A stretch of 64,000 nt of DNA from Zantedeschia hybrid cultivar (Eukaryota > Streptophyta > Magnoliopsida > Alismatales > Araceae). Both the position numbers and the translations under genes were made by a program. The notes under the pieces are model-generated. The model was not told the DNA's origin. It was given only the letters and a program-made list of their open reading frames with translations, and did not search any database. The stretch covers positions 32,182,379 to 32,246,378 of the forward strand of contig JARZZO010000003.1 in NCBI GenBank assembly GCA_030544215.1, given 5' to 3'. This document shows, in pieces, positions 60,313 to 64,000 of this stretch. The stretch's first letter is position 1; each line of letters starts with the position of its first letter.

Positions 60313-60879
60313 TCTCTGGTTAACCCCGCGAGCCTTCCCTCTTTTCCTCATTTTCTTCCTTCTCTCTTTCTCTCCACCCTACCTCCGGCGACGCCCCTTT
60401 CCCCTCTTTTTTTCCTTCCACCACTTCGTCTTTCCCTCCAACTCCATCAACCACTTAGCTCTCGCCACTACCACCACCACTTCCTCCGCGACGTTTACTC
60501 TCCGGACGGCGGCCGACGTCCCGATGGAGTAAGGACGACCTCGGCGGTACCGGCGACGGCGTGGGGCGAGACGAGCGGACGGCTTGGAGCTTGGGGCGAG
60601 ACGGGCGGACGGCTTGGAGCTTGGAGGAGTTCAAGTAACCGGTAGGGTGACGGTTCCCATAGTGTTGTGTTTTAAACCATGTTTCCCCCGTTTAAAGCAT
60701 GTTATGGATCTTTGGTTTTGGGGTAGAATGAGCATGTTAGGGGCTTTTCTTTGATGGGAATGAGAGTTTCTATGGATGTGGATTCATGATGGCTTAGTTT
60801 GCCCTCTTTCTCCTCTGTTTTTGGGGTTTTTGGGGGTGGAAAGGGAGCCCTCGGGCTCGAGACAGATCCTGGTTTCTGG

Positions 60880-61250
60880 CGCTAAAAGACGTCGTGCATG
60901 GACGACGCCTTTTAGAAGGGCGCCGGGCCATCACGACGCCTTTTAGACAGAAATCGTTCCATTAGGGCTCCGTCAGTTCGGAGATTCTGGCGTTGAAAGA
61001 CGTCATGCCTGTACGACGCGATTTGGAATAGCGTCGGGACACCATGACGCCTTTTAAGGCAGAAATCTCCCGATTAAGGTTTTCTGTTAATTCCGGATTT
61101 TCCTGTTAATTGGCGTCTGAGGATGTTGACACCTTTTAAAAGGCGGCTACCTGTAGCGACGCCTTTTAGGCCAGATTCTGAGGACAGTATTTCATGAACC
61201 AGTTTAGGGTGCTTGGATGGCGTCGGCCTTGGGCGACGCGATTCAAGACA
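60880..61250 (+). repeat. Hairpin-motif cluster, solo LTR part 2 (about 7 units)
   Basis: Units at 60880-60915, 60914-60947, 60992-61028, 61031-61060, 61108-61140, 61138-61170 and 61216-61249. Several are back to back, sharing the AAA/TTT arm with the neighbour. Confidence 0.8.
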
Positions 61251-61601
61251 GAACCACACTAATCCATGCCAGTAAAATGTGTTTACACTGCTAGATAGTT
61301 GGTTATATGCATGCTTTAGTAGACTCGATAATGATGAACTCTTCGTGACCGGATGGCACTGCGTTGTATGTCGTGCGACCGTGGACTTCTTCCGTGACCG
61401 GATCGCACCGTGCCGTGTTTTATGTTTCGGTGAACCTAGAGTGACAATTGTAGCGTTCTACACCCTGTGTCGGTGCGGAGGGACACAGCGCTGACGGGAG
61501 CAGTGGCGGGGTGACGCCTAGTGGAGAGGGTCACCTGGTGAACCCCGGGGTTAGCTAGCTTGTACCGGTGTCGGAGTGGTACCTTTTGGAATGTCACTCA
61601 T

Positions 61602-61775
61602 GCTGGGGGAAGGAGTAACCACCTGAGCCAGTTGGGCCGGAGTAGCCAGCGTGCTATCCGAGGGGTTACTGTTTGGTCTCAGCGGGTCGGTGTTTGTTGG
61701 GGGAAGGAGTAACCGCCGAGGTAGCCAGCGTGCTTTCCGAGGGGTTATTGTTTGGTCTCAGCGGGTCGGTGTTTT
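61602..61775 (+). repeat. Direct tandem duplication in the solo LTR
   Basis: About 94 bp (61602-61695) is repeated at about 61696-61775 with a short internal deletion. Shared words: GGGGGAAGGAGTAACC, TAGCCAGCGTGCT, GGTCTCAGCGGGTCGGTG. Confidence 0.85.
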
Positions 61776-62367
61776 CCACTTTCGTTGTGTGGTTGACGCG
61801 TTTTGAGGATACGCTGATTACGGGTTCCCTGATAAATTGGAATTATGCATGATAATTATACTTCGAATGCATGTGATTCACATTGAAATTTAGGTGTAGT
61901 AATTACTACTTTACTTGGTTACTATATCTCCGTTGTACTTTGCACTTGTGGGTGTGTGTGTGGGCAGTGGGTATCGAAGGATCCCTATTGAGTCTTCTCG
62001 TTGAGACTCACCCCTGCGGTTTTCAGGTGAGGACTCCCGACAGACTTAGCGAGGAGTGTGCGACTATGTGTTGAGCGCCGACGGCTGTTGTTCCGGGGTA
62101 TGCCCCGATGTAATTGTTATTTTATTCTTGGCCTGTATGTATAATCATTTCTATTCTGTTGGAGTATGTAATTATTTGCTGTATCGAGTCGCATTGTAAT
62201 AACTTTTAAATTTCTACATTTTCCTTTCAATTCAATGCAATGTGAATGTTTAGCTTAGTTTATTATTTATTTCCCAGACTTACTTAGATCCTGGTTTGGT
62301 TCCAAATTAATGATTCGATACCCATTTAGTAATCGGATCCCCGATTATAGGGTGGCGGGTCGTTACA

Positions 62368-63651
62368 GTTAGGCCCTATATGTCATGCCGAGGTCGAATT
62401 TCACATCTTGGAAATCGATCCATCCTTGAAGGCTATTTTGGGTCGTCCTTATATTAAAACCCTTGGGGCGATTCCCTCTACGAATCATCAGTGCCTCAAA
62501 TTTCCCTACAAAGGACGAATCATTAAAGTTATGAGCAAGCCAATCCTTGCTGCTGCTCACTCCTTGAATATCAAGCCAACTTCTTCACCTGGCCGATAAC
62601 CTTTTCGTCGGTATTATAGGTCTACCATCCGGTGGCTGATCCTTTAAAGGCCGCCACTCTTACTCCTTATCCACTGGATGCCATAAAGCGGGGGAAGTGC
62701 ATGAGTACCCCTAGTTGAAAAATAATGATGAAGGGTGGTTATCAGCCTGGAAAAAGCCTAGGCACGCAATTACAAGGCAGAACCACGCCCCTCAAGGACA
62801 ACCGAAGGACATCTGGAAATGGCCTGGGCTATAGGCCAAGAAATGTAAAACATGACATTACTCAGCAGGAAGAAAATGAAGACGACCAGAAGATATGGGA
62901 GACAATATCTACACCATGCAAAGAAAGTCGGGACCCTTTAACATGGACCTTATACACACACTTTGTCAAGGGGCCCGTGATCAGTCATGAAAACACAGTG
63001 GTCATTACTTCCTGTTTTGATCTCCACGACATATATGGAAGAGACCTGGCCAGACATTGTTCAGAATTGTTGACGTACAAATCCTTGGAGGCTCTGCGGC
63101 CAATGAAAAGGAGGAAGTTCCAAGACCCTGAGTGTGAATGGTACAGATGGTTTGACTTAAGGGATCTGTACATTGCATTAAACAGACTATTTCTTGATCC
63201 TTCAGAACCAAAGTGGCCGCCACAAATAGATGAATTGATTGAAGGGCCCGGTGCCATTTTTGACAAAAGAATTCTGCTATCTGAGGAAACAAATGAAGGG
63301 GAGCCAGATGACCCCTATGAAGCTAGTTATACCATGGATCTTCTTTAGAGGGGGACTTATCCCCCTTATATTTTCACACTCCATATCTTATTCTGCACTC
63401 TGCTTCTGACCCCGACTTGGTCGCGGGTCATTACTGAAGATATTCCACGGGCTCCGCCCATCGTGATCACCCTGTCCCCACGAGACTTTATCCCTCAACC
63501 TCCTCTCAATCTAGAGAGGATTTATGATTTAATCTGGGACATACTATTGTATGATCCCCCAAATCCTTTGGCCTTGGTGCCGCTTCCTCCATCCCATTCT
63601 CCTCCTATTCACCTTCATTTTTGTTTTATGATTAATTCATCTTTTCTCTAA
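62368..63651 (+). pseudogene. Gag-protease pseudogene, right part, with G-patch
   Basis: Protease resumes after the TSD (EIDPSLKAILGRPYIKTL), followed by the G-patch region (62725-62860, GYQPGKSLGTQLQGRT) and the conserved C-terminal segment (DIYGRDLARHCSELLTY). Stops occur near 62598 and 62716. The frame stops at the A-run at 63650. Confidence 0.85.
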
Positions 63652-64000
63652 AAAAAAAATGTCAATTTGGCAACAAATTTCTCCCAGATCCTCATTAAGC
63701 AAACCTCCTACTTGTCCGATTGTACCCTATCGCGCAAGTCATTCGGTCAAGATTTTCTTCTAGATCTACTCTGCCCCTCCCCTCGGGAGGATTCTCCTGC
63801 ATTTTCGCATGTATCCTATAATTTTCATTCTTTTTCGTCCTCATTAGGTCAGGATAGGGAGTCTAGCGAAGTTAGGGAGTCTAGTTCTAGGCAGGTTAGT
63901 CAGGTTAGGAAGTCTAGAAAATCTAAGGGTAAACAAATTCCAGATAGATACCTCTAGGATTTAGCATTTAAATGTCTTTCTTGCTCTATGATCCCTCAGC
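63650..64000 (+). pseudogene. Start of pol, decayed, cut by window end
   Basis: A run of ten A at 63650-63659 matches the intact slippery site (nine A), then the pol N terminus (ATNFSQILI). An in-frame TAG at 63955-63957 replaces CAG of the intact copy. The RT lies beyond the window. Confidence 0.8.

Larger units (their letters stand above)
59907..62367. repeat. 2461-bp solo LTR inserted in the protease
   Basis: Ends are TGTAAGGACT and GGTCGTTACA, with 5-bp inverted repeats TGTAA/TTACA and a perfect GTTAG duplication. The protease homology resumes seamlessly on the right. No gag or pol inside. It is GC-rich, unlike other LTRs here. Short frames of 61-145 codons lack motifs. The orientation is uncertain; on the minus strand it would start TGTAACGACCCGCC, a start seen in some plant gypsy LTRs. 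It carries about eleven hairpin-motif units. Confidence 0.85.
54511..64000 (+). mobile_element. Second, decayed Tat element, incomplete at window end
   Basis: Same family as 14845-34863 in LTR, leader, gag, protease and start of pol. It inserted into copia integrase, with TAGGA (54506-54510) the presumptive TSD. It is interrupted by a solo LTR at 59907-62367 and leaves the window early in pol. Confidence 0.9.

Noticed and set aside
60208..60645. 145-codon frame in the solo LTR
   Set aside because: Low-complexity Ser/Pro/Leu product of a pyrimidine-rich GC stretch, overlapping other frames, with hairpin units in it.

Overview
The window looks like a repeat-dense stretch of an angiosperm nuclear genome, most likely a non-grass with many LTR retrotransposons. 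I recognise no ordinary host gene, tRNA, rRNA or CRISPR array. Nearly all of it is Ty3/gypsy and Ty1/copia LTR elements of different ages, nested in one another. I placed boundaries from TG...CA ends, target-site duplications (TSDs), primer-binding sites (PBS) and polypurine tracts (PPT).

Layout. 1-9741: minus-strand gypsy elements in a head-to-tail array sharing LTRs, pol decayed and gag apparently missing. 9742-14844: unassigned sequence, dispersed repeats and one minus-strand copia-type LTR (12349-14108). 14845-34863: a nearly intact, young 20,019-bp Tat-lineage gypsy element (1328-bp LTRs, five differences, perfect TSD GTCCA). 34869-40318: the older sequence it inserted into, with a solo LTR (36727-38289, TSD CCCCC). 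40319-46330: a plus-strand gypsy relative of the first array with most of its interior lost. 46897-54510: decayed copia elements, mostly minus strand. 54511-64000: a second, older, stop-riddled copy of the Tat family that runs off the window and is split by a 2461-bp solo LTR (59907-62367, TSD GTTAG).

The 20-kb element is the centre of interest. On its plus strand it has LTR, PBS, a gag-protease-G-patch ORF, then a pol ORF (RT, RNase H, a second RNase H, integrase) in the -1 frame, joined at a nine-A run. Between pol and the 3' LTR, on the opposite strand, are two genes with introns. One (27125-29941) has seven exons, all splice sites GT/AG and all introns phase 0. It encodes a plant mobile domain (PMD) followed by a coiled coil, with a single internal TAG. 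The other (30849-32192) resembles the DUF7745/PMD-like family; its apparent membrane segment is really a 96-nt intron. Introns on the antisense strand would survive retrotransposition because the genomic RNA is the other strand.

The non-coding parts of this element, its decayed relative and the foreign solo LTR carry about forty copies of a short hairpin: arm CTRAAANGCGTC, a variable loop of about 6-12 nt, arm GACGCNTTTYAG. Loops differ, arms covary, and I saw none in gag, pol or the antisense exons. The antisense PMD gene and the hairpin family are the two signals I consider most likely to be new.
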